Shown one piece after another: positions 25,091 to 33,912 of a stretch of DNA of 64,000 nucleotides; the stretch's first letter is position 1; the number at the start of each line of letters is the position of its first letter. The DNA is taken from contig DXAK01000049.1 in the NCBI GenBank assembly GCA_019117065.1, positions 1 through 64,000 on the forward strand, given 5' to 3'. The DNA is from Candidatus Mediterraneibacter pullicola. Lineage in GTDB: Bacteria > Bacillota > Clostridia > Lachnospirales > Lachnospiraceae. Both the position numbers and the translations under genes were made by a program. Below the pieces are notes generated by a model. The model saw only the letters and a program-made list of their open reading frames with translations, was not told the DNA's origin and searched no databases.

Positions 25091-26960
25091 AATATTCCCC
25101 CATATATTCTTCCATCTGTTCTGCGGTCCTGCTGGCAAGCAGTTCTTGTTTGTCGCTCTCGTTTAAGAACAAGCGGAAAAGATACTCCAATTCTTCCTTC
25201 ATCCGCTCGTCCCCTCTCTGAAAGCACCCCAGCACTACAAGCTTTACCTCTGTGCGCCCCCATATGACCGGTTCCTTAAGAAGGGCGAACACCAGAAAAC
25301 TCGCGCCTGCTATCAGTCCATGGGGCATTGCGATTCCCTCTGTGATCTCTGTGGATACAAGTTCTTCTCTGCCGAGGATTCCATTCGCCTCATGCCTTGA
25401 AATCATTCCCTTCTTTTCGCACAGACCGCAGAGATGCTCCAACAACTCCTGCTTTTCCATCCCCCGGTCTATCTGGAGGAAATATTTCTGCACCCCCCGG
25501 CAGTTCCAGCCCGGATGCCCATTAAGATTTCCCAGAAGCTGTTCCAGCGCAATCTGCTCTTTAATATCAAACACTGGAGAAAGTTCAATCCATGTTTTTC
25601 CCTTTAACTTTTCTCCGTTCGGAGTGAAGGTTGTAATATAAAAATCCGCTTCGGCTGGCACTGATTCCATCTCGTCCGCCGGATATATCCCTATGATTTC
25701 CAGCCGCTGATACTTATTCCTAAGCCTGCTCTCTAAAAGTTTTGCCGACCCGGCCCCGCTTCCGCAGATGATGGCGCATTTCCACTGTTTAGACTTGAGG
25801 TTCCTCTCAAGGTAAGACGCGAAGTGCATCCCAAGAAAACTGATTTCATATTTACTTAGGGAAAGCTTTGTCCATGCGGATATTTCCTCCGCCACTTCCA
25901 TAGCATAATAATACGCTGTCGGATAGGTTTCCAGCACATCGTTGTAAAAGAGGTTCTCTGTTTCCATACCCAGCAGATACCGGCTAAAATTAGAAGCAAT
26001 ATGGAGAATAAGTCCATTTACCAGAATATCATCCTGAAGCAGGTCTACCTTGTAATTGGCCTTAATTCTTTCGAATGCCCTCTGGGTAAGCTCTTGATAA
26101 AATTGAAGATTCTTTTCATCGATGGCATCAGCCAGCCCATTCTGCCAGAATGCCTGACGGTACACAAGGGCAAGATAGATCGTCTCAATTTCTTTATCCG
26201 CCTCCGGGCAATCTGCATATCCTGCAAGGTTCATAATGTGAAGCGCCGCGTCCATATCGCTTTGGAGATGCGCTGTCTGACTAATATTGGCAAAATAATC
26301 TGTCCGTATCGTTTTCCCTATTCTTATCCTGCCTGCCTGAGCAAACATATATCTTAAAAAGAACTTCTCATTTTCCGCGCTCTTTGCCACGGACTTTCTG
26401 GAAAGCTCCCCGTTGATATAGGTTTTAATCTGTTCAATCTGCACAGATGAAACGCCAAAAAGTTTCTGCGTTTTCTCCATTGAAAGATTTTCCAGAAGGT
26501 GGTACAAATAGTTTCGTATATGAATTTCATTTCCACTTATAAAAAAGCCCACATAAGGCTTATTAAGGAGCCTGAATCCCTGACGTCCCAGATTCTGCTC
26601 CGCCTTTTCCATGACCCGCGCCATACCCGGACGGCTGTAATGAAGCAGTTCTGCCAGATCATCCAGCTTACATGTCTGTTCCAAAAGAAGCCGGAATAAA
26701 ACCGCTGTCACTTCTTCATCCTCTTCTGATGATATGGCGTTTTTGAACCGGTCCCGGTCCGTAATCTCCAACTGGTATCCTCTTCCCATAAGTGTATGAA
26801 TAACAAATCCATACTCCTGCGCGCTGTCTTTTAGTTCTTTTATATAACGGATTACTGTTCTCGGACTGATTCCTGACATCTCTGCCAGCTCATGGGAATT
26901 TAAAAATTCTTTTGAGGTTTCAAGCATGACTTTTAATAAACATATATATTTTTTCTGCAT
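25080..26960 (-). CDS. PRD-domain transcriptional activator with PTS IIB and IIA modules (LicR/MtlR-like)
   Basis: A 626-residue regulator. Domains in order: an N-terminal HTH (about 5-65, SRTVIRYIKELKD-like), a central helical part with two PTS regulation domains (about 170-380), a IIB-like domain with Cys in IICGSGAGSAK (about 400-480) and a C-terminal IIA-like domain with His in IAMPHGLIAG (about 490-620). The PTS phosphorylates such proteins to switch them on or off according to substrate. The start at 26960 follows GGAAGG. It is the first gene of the operon and overlaps the IIA gene, so it probably activates its own operon when the PTS is busy with substrate. Confidence 0.92.
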   Translation of the reverse strand: MQKKYICLLKVMLETSKEFLNSHELAEMSGISPRTVIRYIKELKDSAQEYGFVIHTLMGRGYQLEITDRDRFKNAISSEEDEEVTAVLFRLLLEQTCKLDDLAELLHYSRPGMARVMEKAEQNLGRQGFRLLNKPYVGFFISGNEIHIRNYLYHLLENLSMEKTQKLFGVSSVQIEQIKTYINGELSRKSVAKSAENEKFFLRYMFAQAGRIRIGKTIRTDYFANISQTAHLQSDMDAALHIMNLAGYADCPEADKEIETIYLALVYRQAFWQNGLADAIDEKNLQFYQELTQRAFERIKANYKVDLLQDDILVNGLILHIASNFSRYLLGMETENLFYNDVLETYPTAYYYAMEVAEEISAWTKLSLSKYEISFLGMHFASYLERNLKSKQWKCAIICGSGAGSAKLLESRLRNKYQRLEIIGIYPADEMESVPAEADFYITTFTPNGEKLKGKTWIELSPVFDIKEQIALEQLLGNLNGHPGWNCRGVQKYFLQIDRGMEKQELLEHLCGLCEKKGMISRHEANGILGREELVSTEITEGIAMPHGLIAGASFLVFALLKEPVIWGRTEVKLVVLGCFQRGDERMKEELEYLFRLFLNESDKQELLASRTAEQMEEYMGEYYGK

Positions 26961-27100
26961 ACTGCCTGTTCCTTCCCCGCCACTTTCACAATCCCTGTTG
27001 TTATATTGATTATAGTGATGTCCAAATTTAAAGTCGATATACTTTTCTGGCACTTAGAAAATGCCATTTTAAAAATAAATCTTAAATGTCTGTCAAAATA

Positions 27101-27145
27101 AAAAAAGAGGCATCGGTCCAAACATTCCGATTTCCTCTCTTTAGA
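27101..27145 (-). terminator. Terminator of the birA-region unit
   Basis: The stem GAGG(C)ATCGG / CCGAT(TT)CCTC with flanking AAAGAG and CTCTTT runs on the minus strand into TTTTTTT. It lies 18 bases after the 115-residue gene. Confidence 0.75.
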
Positions 27146-27162
27146 CTTCCTATCCATTTTAC

Positions 27163-27510
27163 TCAGCGTTCCGGGCTTTGGGGCTGCATCTCTTCCCCCA
27201 GATAGAATACCCGGTAAAACACTTCCAGCGACTCAAAGAGCTCCCTCTTTGTATTCTGGAGTTCTTTGATCTTAAGCACGCTTCCGATCTCATCAAAGGC
27301 AAAATCATTCTCCTCGTGATCCACCTTCATCTCCAAATTTCCATCCCCGTCGAACACAAGCAGGAAAACACCGCCCACATCCTCCGTATACAATACGCAC
27401 ATGATCTTAATCTCTTCCTTGATACTTTCCGGAAGAGCGTCAAACTCCGGGTTTAGATAAAACTTCTGTTCATAAGCGCTCGCCGCGCACAATACTTTTT
27501 CCTCGTCCAT
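27163..27510 (-). CDS. Unrecognised small acidic protein
   Basis: A 115-residue soluble protein with no signal peptide or membrane segment. It is acidic and rich in Glu and Asp, with an alternating beta-like middle (VGGVFLLVFDGDGNLEMKV) and a helical C-terminus. I do not recognise a catalytic motif. It lies 79 bases downstream of birA on the same strand and ends in a terminator, so it is probably co-transcribed with birA. Base use matches its neighbours and AGAGAGGAAT precedes the ATG, supporting a real gene. Homologues would be expected in related Lachnospiraceae; no function is proposed. Confidence 0.7.
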   Translation of the reverse strand: MDEEKVLCAASAYEQKFYLNPEFDALPESIKEEIKIMCVLYTEDVGGVFLLVFDGDGNLEMKVDHEENDFAFDEIGSVLKIKELQNTKRELFESLEVFYRVFYLGEEMQPQSPER

Positions 27511-27589
27511 GTTATTCCTCTCTATGAAAACTTCCGCGAAAATTTACGCTCCAGACAGTTCGAAACAGCCTTACCAGTCCCTGCTTTCC

Positions 27590-28453
27590 CTATACATACC
27601 CATATACGCCCCGCACAGACACTTCACCCGCGCGGATCTTCTCCTCGGCGCCGTTCCCCCGGCGTACAATCAGTTCTCCCATAGGCGTAATGCCAAGCGC
27701 GTGCGCCCGGTACTGTTCTTTCTCCCCCAATATCAGCACATCCCGGTCCTTATTGACCAGCATCCTGCTGTAGGCATCCATCAGTCCAGACAGATCCTGC
27801 GTGCGCATAAAAATCCTATAATCTGCTTCCAGCCGTTCCATGACCGCCGCGATAACCGGAGCCCGCTCAATCCTCCGGCCGGACTCTATACGCAGGGATG
27901 TTGCCGTCTTACGGATCTTCTCAGGGAAATCTGCAATATTCACATTGATCCCCATGCCCACAACCACGTAATCAACCTTCCCCGCCCTGACATTCATCTC
28001 CGTGAGAATGCCTGCCAGTTTCTTCCCACTGATAATAATATCATTAGGCCACTTAATCTGCACCTGCATATTTCCAGTGCACAGATCCTGCAAACTTTCC
28101 GCCACGCTGCATGCGGCCACAAGCGTCAGCATGGGCGCTTTGTCCGGCTCGATATCCGGACGGAGCAAGATAGACATATAAATACCGCATCCTGCCGGGG
28201 ATTCCCACGAGCGTCCCCGCCTTCCGCGCCCTGCGGCCTGCTGTTCCGCCACGGCAAGCGTTCCGTGGGGAGCGCCTTCTCTGCCAAGCTGTTTGATGCG
28301 CAGATTCGTGGAGTCGGTCGCATCATAATATACAATATTTTTCCCCGCCCAGCGGGTATTCATAAGACCGGCTAACTCTTCCACTGTCATCACGTCCGGG
28401 CTGTCCATAATGTGATCATCTTTATTGTGCACCTCTTCCACCTTCCGGAGCAA
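27590..28453 (-). CDS. birA: Biotin-[acetyl-CoA-carboxylase] ligase without its HTH domain
   Basis: About 287 residues. The catalytic domain is complete: ATDSTN, the biotin-AMP loop GRGRRGRSWESP, KWPNDIII and the KLAGIL/VVGMGINVN segments, then the C-terminal SH3-like domain. It attaches biotin to acyl-CoA carboxylases. The N-terminal helix-turn-helix of bifunctional BirA is absent, yet residues just before the catalytic domain (VHNKDDHIMDSPDV) look like the end of that HTH domain, and upstream in-frame codons read EILKLLRK like its beginning. An internal deletion is therefore likely. The start is uncertain (TTG 28453, GTG codons or ATG 28408). Confidence 0.88.
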   Translation of the reverse strand: MLRKVEEVHNKDDHIMDSPDVMTVEELAGLMNTRWAGKNIVYYDATDSTNLRIKQLGREGAPHGTLAVAEQQAAGRGRRGRSWESPAGCGIYMSILLRPDIEPDKAPMLTLVAACSVAESLQDLCTGNMQVQIKWPNDIIISGKKLAGILTEMNVRAGKVDYVVVGMGINVNIADFPEKIRKTATSLRIESGRRIERAPVIAAVMERLEADYRIFMRTQDLSGLMDAYSRMLVNKDRDVLILGEKEQYRAHALGITPMGELIVRRGNGAEEKIRAGEVSVRGVYGYV

Positions 28454-28602
28454 TTTTAAAATTTCTAATTAAAAGCATTTTAACATATCGCTCCCTCATT
28501 AACAAACATTTTACTAAAACTTTGTGAAACGATGATAGCCCACTTTCAGGTTTCCATGCTAAATTGATGACCGTGACAAACAAAAAATTCAGGAGGAATT
28601 CT

Positions 28603-30201
28603 ATGAAAAAGAAAATTGTATGCTTAACATTGGCGTCCATAATGCTCATGCCAGGTCTTTTGACAGGATGCGCAAGCACACTGGCAGACACACCGGCCAA
28701 AGCCCATGCAGCAGCTTCGGCAGAAGGAAAAACACCCAAATATGTCTTTCTCTTTATCGGAGACGGTATGAGCTATCCACAGGTTCAGCTGACCAATTAT
28801 TTTAAGAGCGCAAACTCTTCTTCAGAAAACGCGGAAAAGATTACAGTGGAAGGCGAGGAAAAAACGGTTCTAAGCAGCCAGAACAACCTCCATATGATGA
28901 ACTTCCCTGTAGCGGGCTCCGCCCAGACTTATGACAGTACATCCTTCGCTCCGGATTCCGCTTCTACAGCAACATCCATTGCAACAGGGAATAAGACATG
29001 GAGCGGAAGTATCAACGTAAGCGAAGACTTTACAGAAGAGTATGAGACCATCGCGGAAAAGCTAAAAGCGCAAAAGGATTACAAGATCGGCGTTATCTCC
29101 AGCGTAAACTTAAACCATGCGACTCCGGCGGCATTCTACGCGCATCAGGCGTCCAGAAATGATTATTATGATATTGGCGTTGAGATGATTGAAAGCGGAT
29201 TTGATTATTTCGCAGGAGGAGCCCTTCTTGACCCTACAGGAGAAAATGAGGATCAAAAAGATCTTTACGACGCAGCAGAGGAAGCTGGATACAAAATCGT
29301 TAAAACTCAGGCAGAGGCAGACGCGCTCACATCCAACGACGGGAAAACGATCGTAATCGATGAGCATCTCGCCGACAGTGACGCGATGTCCTATGATATG
29401 GACTTAGAGGAAGGCCAGTGGGCTCTTGCAGATTATGTAGATAAGGGAATCGAAATGCTGGACAATGACACTGGTTTCTTCATGATGGTAGAGGGAGGCA
29501 AAATCGACTGGGCATGTCATGCAAATGACGCAGCCGCCACCATCAGCGATACGATCGCACTGGATAACGCGGTTGCGGAAGCAGTGGAATTTTATAATGA
29601 ACACCCAGAAGAGACTCTAATCTTAGTAACAGGCGACCATGAAACGGGAGGTCTCACCATCGGATACGCCGGAACAGACTACGACACCTTCCTTCAGAAT
29701 TTTAATAACCAGAAAATTTCCTATGCGAAATTCGATTCTGACTATGTGGCTGGTTATAAAGAGAACAAGACAGATTTCGACACAGTTATGAAAGATGTAA
29801 CAGAGCTGTTCGGGCTTCAGGCTCCGGTCTCCCATGAAACTTCCACACAGCAGAAGGACAGTGCGGACATGCACCCCGAATCCAACAATGACGGAAATCT
29901 GGTCATGACTCAGTATGAATATGATAAACTAAAAGAAGCGTACGATACAACTATGAGCAGGACAGGCGAGGAAGAAGAATTTGGTCAGGATGAGTATGTA
30001 AAATACGGCAGCTATGAGCCCCTGACTGTTACGATCACCCATATCCTGAACAACAAAAGCGGCGTCAATTTTGGTTCTTACGCCCATACGGGCCTTCCGG
30101 TGGAAGTATTCGCGCAGGGTGTAGGTCAGGAAAACTTTGAAGGGTATTATGACAACACAGATATTTATAAAAAAATGGCAGAATTGACAGGAGTAGAATA
30201 A
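28603..30201 (+). CDS. Alkaline phosphatase, lipoprotein
   Basis: A 532-residue secreted enzyme of the alkaline phosphatase superfamily. A lipobox (LLTGC, Cys about residue 20) marks it as membrane-anchored outside the cell. Metal and catalytic motifs are intact: FIGDGM (Asp), DSASTATSIATG (nucleophile Ser), NHATPAAFYAH, EGGKIDWACH (Glu, Asp, His), TGDHETGG (Asp, His) and YAHTGLPV (His). An additional Asp/Glu-rich stretch of about 100 residues lies before the last motif. The start at 28603 follows AGGAGGAATT. It precedes yibE by five bases. No confident Pho box was found upstream. It probably releases phosphate from external esters. Confidence 0.93.
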   Translation: MKKKIVCLTLASIMLMPGLLTGCASTLADTPAKAHAAASAEGKTPKYVFLFIGDGMSYPQVQLTNYFKSANSSSENAEKITVEGEEKTVLSSQNNLHMMNFPVAGSAQTYDSTSFAPDSASTATSIATGNKTWSGSINVSEDFTEEYETIAEKLKAQKDYKIGVISSVNLNHATPAAFYAHQASRNDYYDIGVEMIESGFDYFAGGALLDPTGENEDQKDLYDAAEEAGYKIVKTQAEADALTSNDGKTIVIDEHLADSDAMSYDMDLEEGQWALADYVDKGIEMLDNDTGFFMMVEGGKIDWACHANDAAATISDTIALDNAVAEAVEFYNEHPEETLILVTGDHETGGLTIGYAGTDYDTFLQNFNNQKISYAKFDSDYVAGYKENKTDFDTVMKDVTELFGLQAPVSHETSTQQKDSADMHPESNNDGNLVMTQYEYDKLKEAYDTTMSRTGEEEEFGQDEYVKYGSYEPLTVTITHILNNKSGVNFGSYAHTGLPVEVFAQGVGQENFEGYYDNTDIYKKMAELTGVE

Positions 30202-30206
30202 AACAG

Positions 30207-31391
30207 ATGAAGAGTATTTTTTTCAGCAAACAGAAAAACATGCTCCTGAGTATTGTCATAGGTATTCTTATGACGGCAGTCCTCATAGCCATCCCCACCG
30301 GCTATGAGGATGCTTTGATTTATCAGGGGTCAGAACGTGCCACCGGCATTGTAACAGAGGTGGATAATTCCGCGATCAAAAGCTCCGGGCTAATTCAGTC
30401 AGGAGAACAGTCCTGCGTGATGAGGATAGAGGACGGTACCTTCAAAGGGCAGGAGATCACCGGCGTGAACTTCCTAAGTGGTTCGCTGGAAAAAGATAAG
30501 ATCTTTAAAGTGGGAGACAGGGCGTTTGTAACGCTTAGCCTGAACGGGGAGGAGATTTCTTCCGCTGTGATAACCGACCATTTCCGGCTGGACAAGGAGC
30601 TCATCCTTCTGGCTGCCTTTGCGGTCTTTCTCATCGCTGTTGCGGGAAAGAACGGGTTTCAGGCGATTTTCTCATTTGCCATCACTATCCTGACCATATG
30701 GAAAATCCTTGTGCCTGCGTATTTAAACGGCTATTCCCCGATCTGGGCAGGAATCGCTGTTACGGTCTTCCTTACCCTGATTATTATCTTTTTCGTTTAC
30801 GGTATAGACCGGCGTACGATTACAGCGTCCCTTGGCGCGCTTCTCGGAATTTTAGCAACCTGTATTCTTGGAATGCTGTTTACGGATTTATTTCGGATCA
30901 ACGGAGCAGTCATGCCGGACTCAGAATCCCTTCTTTACAGCGGTTTCCAGCATCTGGATCTGACGGCTATCTTTATGAGCAGCATCTTCATCGGGGCCTC
31001 TGGCGCTATGATCGATCTGGCTGTGGATATCACCTCGGCTGTCCATGAAGTAGTGGAAAAAAAACCAGATATTTCATGGAAGGAAGCTGCCGGCTCAGGC
31101 ATGAACGTGGGGCGCGCAGCCATGGGCACCATGACTACAACGCTGCTTTTAGCATACTCGGGCGGATATATCACCCTGCTTATGGTGTTCATGGCACAGG
31201 GAACACCCATTGACCATATCCTGAATTATAAATATGTATCTGCGGAAATCCTTGACACAGTAGCAGGAAGCTTCGGACTTGTAACCGTGGCGCCCTTCAC
31301 CGCGTTGACGGCAGGCCTCATCCTCACCAAAAGGAAACACGCAATCTGGAAACAGTCTGCCGTTGAGAAAAATAGTGGGATGGCTTCTTAG
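30207..31391 (+). CDS. YibE/F-like membrane protein
   Basis: A 394-residue membrane protein. After one N-terminal membrane helix comes an extracytoplasmic beta-rich domain (about 40-125, ATGIVTEVDNS...GDRAFVTLSLNGEEI). About seven membrane segments follow, with the family-typical FIGASGAMIDLAVDITSAV and GRAAMGTMTTTLLLAYSGG motifs. The YibE/F family has no settled function; a role in transport or sensing across the membrane is possible. It is co-transcribed with the alkaline phosphatase gene. Its last codons form half of a perfect hairpin, and an insertion sequence begins 10 bases after the stop. Confidence 0.88.
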   Translation: MKSIFFSKQKNMLLSIVIGILMTAVLIAIPTGYEDALIYQGSERATGIVTEVDNSAIKSSGLIQSGEQSCVMRIEDGTFKGQEITGVNFLSGSLEKDKIFKVGDRAFVTLSLNGEEISSAVITDHFRLDKELILLAAFAVFLIAVAGKNGFQAIFSFAITILTIWKILVPAYLNGYSPIWAGIAVTVFLTLIIIFFVYGIDRRTITASLGALLGILATCILGMLFTDLFRINGAVMPDSESLLYSGFQHLDLTAIFMSSIFIGASGAMIDLAVDITSAVHEVVEKKPDISWKEAAGSGMNVGRAAMGTMTTTLLLAYSGGYITLLMVFMAQGTPIDHILNYKYVSAEILDTVAGSFGLVTVAPFTALTAGLILTKRKHAIWKQSAVEKNSGMAS

Positions 31392-31401
31392 CCATCCCAC
31401 T

Positions 31402-33095
31402 CAGACTGTAGACAAAGTTGGTGCTGGAGCTTAGCTCCAGCACCACTCTTTTTGCCAAAATATAAACTCCCATACTTTTTTATAAAGGATAAAAAAGGAT
31501 CTTGATTTTTTGTCCTGCCCTTCCCTTACATCCAGAATCTTTGCCAGCTTTTTCAGATTCATGCACGCAAAGGTCAGCCCGGCTTTCATCTTCATCCGGG
31601 CGTTGCCGATATATTGTGTGTATCGAAATCCATGCTGTTCTTTTGCGCTTCCGAACAATCTCTCAATAGTTTCTTTTCTCAGCATATAAATCTCTTTGTT
31701 CCCGAGTGTATAGCGGATGTCCTCGCTGGCTTCCAGATACTCTTCCCAAATGTGTCGGGAGATCATTTTTTCATGCTCTTTGCTTTCTGTGCATTCGGAA
31801 AGATAAGGACAGTTTTTACATATGCGTTTATCGCTCTTGTATTCTTTGTACCCCTCCCGGTTCGTTGTCCGATAAGTAAGGATCTGATCCGCCGGACAGA
31901 TATAGCAGTCATAGTATTCATCATAGACATACTCATATTTCTTAAAGAACCCATCTTTTGTCATGGGTCTTTTATACGGAAACAAAGGCTGTATCCCGTC
32001 CTTTAACAATTCTCTGGCGATTGCCGGAGTCTTGTATCCGGCATCCAATACCATCATCTTCATATCCAGATCTTTTATTTCGTCATACAAAGGCTTCCAT
32101 GTCCTGCTGTCATGTTCATTTCCTGGATGCACCGTATAGCCTAAGATCCACCCATGCTTGTCACATGCCGTCTCTATGCTGTATGCAAAAACATGTTTAT
32201 GTTCGCCTTTTCGGAACCAGCCGCTTTCCGGATCTGAAGTACTGCATTTTTGTGTCTTCGCCCCTTCCGAGATTTCATCCGGGGAACTGTCACCACCAGA
32301 AACGCCACCGCCTGCTGATGGCGGTGTATTTGAATCATCCTTCTTTTCTTTTAAAGGCTTCTTCCCGTGATTTTTACGGTCTTCATTGATTTCTTTTTTC
32401 AACTCTTCCTCATACCATAATGCCTCTTGAGATGCGATCCTCTTTCTCATTTTTTTACTGTTCGCACAGGCTTTTACATGGGTAGAATCTACAAACACAG
32501 TGGATGTATCTACCAGATGGAATTTCATGCATTGTTCCAGGATATGGGAAAAGATCTGTTCAAACAGATCCGTATCCTTAAAACGGCGGGTATAGTTTTT
32601 CCCAAAAGTAGAAAAGTGAGGAACCGGATCCAGCATATCCAGACCGAGAAACCAGCGGTAAGCTACATTCACTTCGATTTCTTTTATCGTCTGCCGCATA
32701 CTTTTAATGCCATAGAGATACTGGATAAAAGGGATTTTGATCAGCATCACCGGATCCATGCTCGGTCTTCCGTTATCTGCACAATACTTGTCTTCTACAA
32801 GATCGTAGATAAAGTTCCAGTCAATTGCCCGGTCAATCTTTCGGAGCATGTGATCCTTTGGTACCATGTCATCCATACTGAACATCATCATTTGTTCTCT
32901 TTTTTTATCGGCATCTCTTGTCATCATAAGCGGAACCTCCTTATAGGATAATTATACCATGTACGGAGAATGCACCGCTTAATTTTCGAGTTGATAAAAG
33001 GAATTTTTTCTTGATAAAAAGGGGGAAGATATTTGGAATGTTGATAACTATAGAAGAAAAGCCCCGGCGTAACCGGGGACTTTGTCTACAGTCTG
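31402..33095 (-). mobile_element. IS1182-like insertion sequence, complete
   Basis: 17-bp perfect terminal inverted repeats CAGACTGTAGACAAAGT (31402-31418) and its complement (33079-33095) bound a single transposase gene. Just inside the left end a perfect 11-bp hairpin (GGTGCTGGAGC with GCTCCAGCACC) is followed by CTCTTTTT on the plus strand. Inside the right end CCCCGG/CCGGGG is followed by a T-run on the minus strand. Both would stop transcription entering from outside. No target duplication is evident. Perfect hairpins also lie immediately outside both ends (31374-31401 and 33098-33122). Confidence 0.9.
31431..32927 (-). CDS. IS1182-family transposase
   Basis: A 498-residue DDE transposase. 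The N-terminal region (SMDDMVPKDHMLRKIDRAID) is the DUF772-like start of this family. Catalytic residues are Asp in FVDSTHVKA, Asp in VLDAGYKTPA and Glu in RKETIERLFGSAKEQHG. A Cys cluster (CKNCPYLSEC) lies between the last two. A low-complexity Gly/Ser/Pro/Asp insert (about residues 200-235) is unusual but in frame. The reading frame is intact, so the element may be active. The stop codon lies inside the left-end hairpin. Confidence in the family is high, in the exact subgroup lower. Confidence 0.93.
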   Translation of the reverse strand: MMTRDADKKREQMMMFSMDDMVPKDHMLRKIDRAIDWNFIYDLVEDKYCADNGRPSMDPVMLIKIPFIQYLYGIKSMRQTIKEIEVNVAYRWFLGLDMLDPVPHFSTFGKNYTRRFKDTDLFEQIFSHILEQCMKFHLVDTSTVFVDSTHVKACANSKKMRKRIASQEALWYEEELKKEINEDRKNHGKKPLKEKKDDSNTPPSAGGGVSGGDSSPDEISEGAKTQKCSTSDPESGWFRKGEHKHVFAYSIETACDKHGWILGYTVHPGNEHDSRTWKPLYDEIKDLDMKMMVLDAGYKTPAIARELLKDGIQPLFPYKRPMTKDGFFKKYEYVYDEYYDCYICPADQILTYRTTNREGYKEYKSDKRICKNCPYLSECTESKEHEKMISRHIWEEYLEASEDIRYTLGNKEIYMLRKETIERLFGSAKEQHGFRYTQYIGNARMKMKAGLTFACMNLKKLAKILDVREGQDKKSRSFFILYKKVWEFIFWQKEWCWS

Positions 33096-33149
33096 TATTA
33101 AGGCACCTTTATGGTGCCTTAATGATTATAAAAGGAGTGGAACAACGAA

Positions 33150-33902
33150 ATGAAGCATCTTGCCAAGGGAAATCCGGCTGACAAAGAATACATAGATATC
33201 AACAGGTGCCGGTGGAACCTGATCACGGGAAAGGGAATGCTTGAACGCTACCCAAGCGGCGGCTTTAAGATTATAGGCGATCTGATTCACAGGCATAATA
33301 AGGGTGATGAATACATCGCGCAGGACGGCCAGACACATGCCATACAAGAGTACTCCGGCCAGACCGGAAAGGGCAGATATGTCTGCGGATATATTGAGCT
33401 GGAAGAAAAGGACTGCTTTGTGCGCGTGCTCAGAAGGAAAAGAAGCCCTTTACTGGGTCTTCTGGCGCTTCTGGCGTTTTTGGCAGCTATTTTCTTTGCC
33501 GGTCTTTGGTTAGGACAAAAGGAAGAAAAGCCTTATCTGGACGAGACCGCGATTGCGTACAATATAGAAGGATTCGAAAACAAGGATCCAGAGCAGCTTA
33601 TGCTGCCGGGAATAGAGGAAATCCGTGTTGCTGAAAATGAAACAAAAGTTGAGTATGCGCTTTTCAATCCAAAGGGAAATATGTGCAATATCCAGTATAT
33701 TATAAAACTGACGGATAGTGGAGAAACCATATACTCCTCGAATCAGGTCAGTCCCGGATATGCCATTACCGAGTTTGACCTAAACCGCACATTTGAGAAG
33801 GGCGAGTATCCCATCACAGTAGAGATGAGAACCTATGACATCGGGGACGGGGAAACAAAGTACAACAGCGGTGTCATGGACGCAAAACTGATTGTCGAAT
33901 AG
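33150..33902 (+). CDS. Single-pass membrane protein, unknown (paralogue A)
   Basis: A 250-residue protein not recognised as a named family. The N-terminal ~95 residues are soluble and basic, then one membrane helix (about 101-123). A ~120-residue extracytoplasmic domain follows, beginning IAYNIEGFENKDPEQLMLPG and ending with a beta-rich VMDAKLIVE. This C-terminal domain is clearly homologous to that of the next gene (shared KDPEQ, NPxGNxCxxQYxI and two-strand KGEYxIxV patterns). AAAGGAGTGG precedes the start. The gene begins only 55 bases after the insertion sequence, so its native promoter may have been separated. Part of a three-gene cassette. Confidence 0.72.
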   Translation: MKHLAKGNPADKEYIDINRCRWNLITGKGMLERYPSGGFKIIGDLIHRHNKGDEYIAQDGQTHAIQEYSGQTGKGRYVCGYIELEEKDCFVRVLRRKRSPLLGLLALLAFLAAIFFAGLWLGQKEEKPYLDETAIAYNIEGFENKDPEQLMLPGIEEIRVAENETKVEYALFNPKGNMCNIQYIIKLTDSGETIYSSNQVSPGYAITEFDLNRTFEKGEYPITVEMRTYDIGDGETKYNSGVMDAKLIVE

Positions 33903-33912
33903 GAGAGCGATT

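Noticed and set aside
28454-28602. Pho box upstream of the alkaline phosphatase
   Set aside because: No convincing direct repeats of TTAACA or CTGTCAT type at proper spacing.
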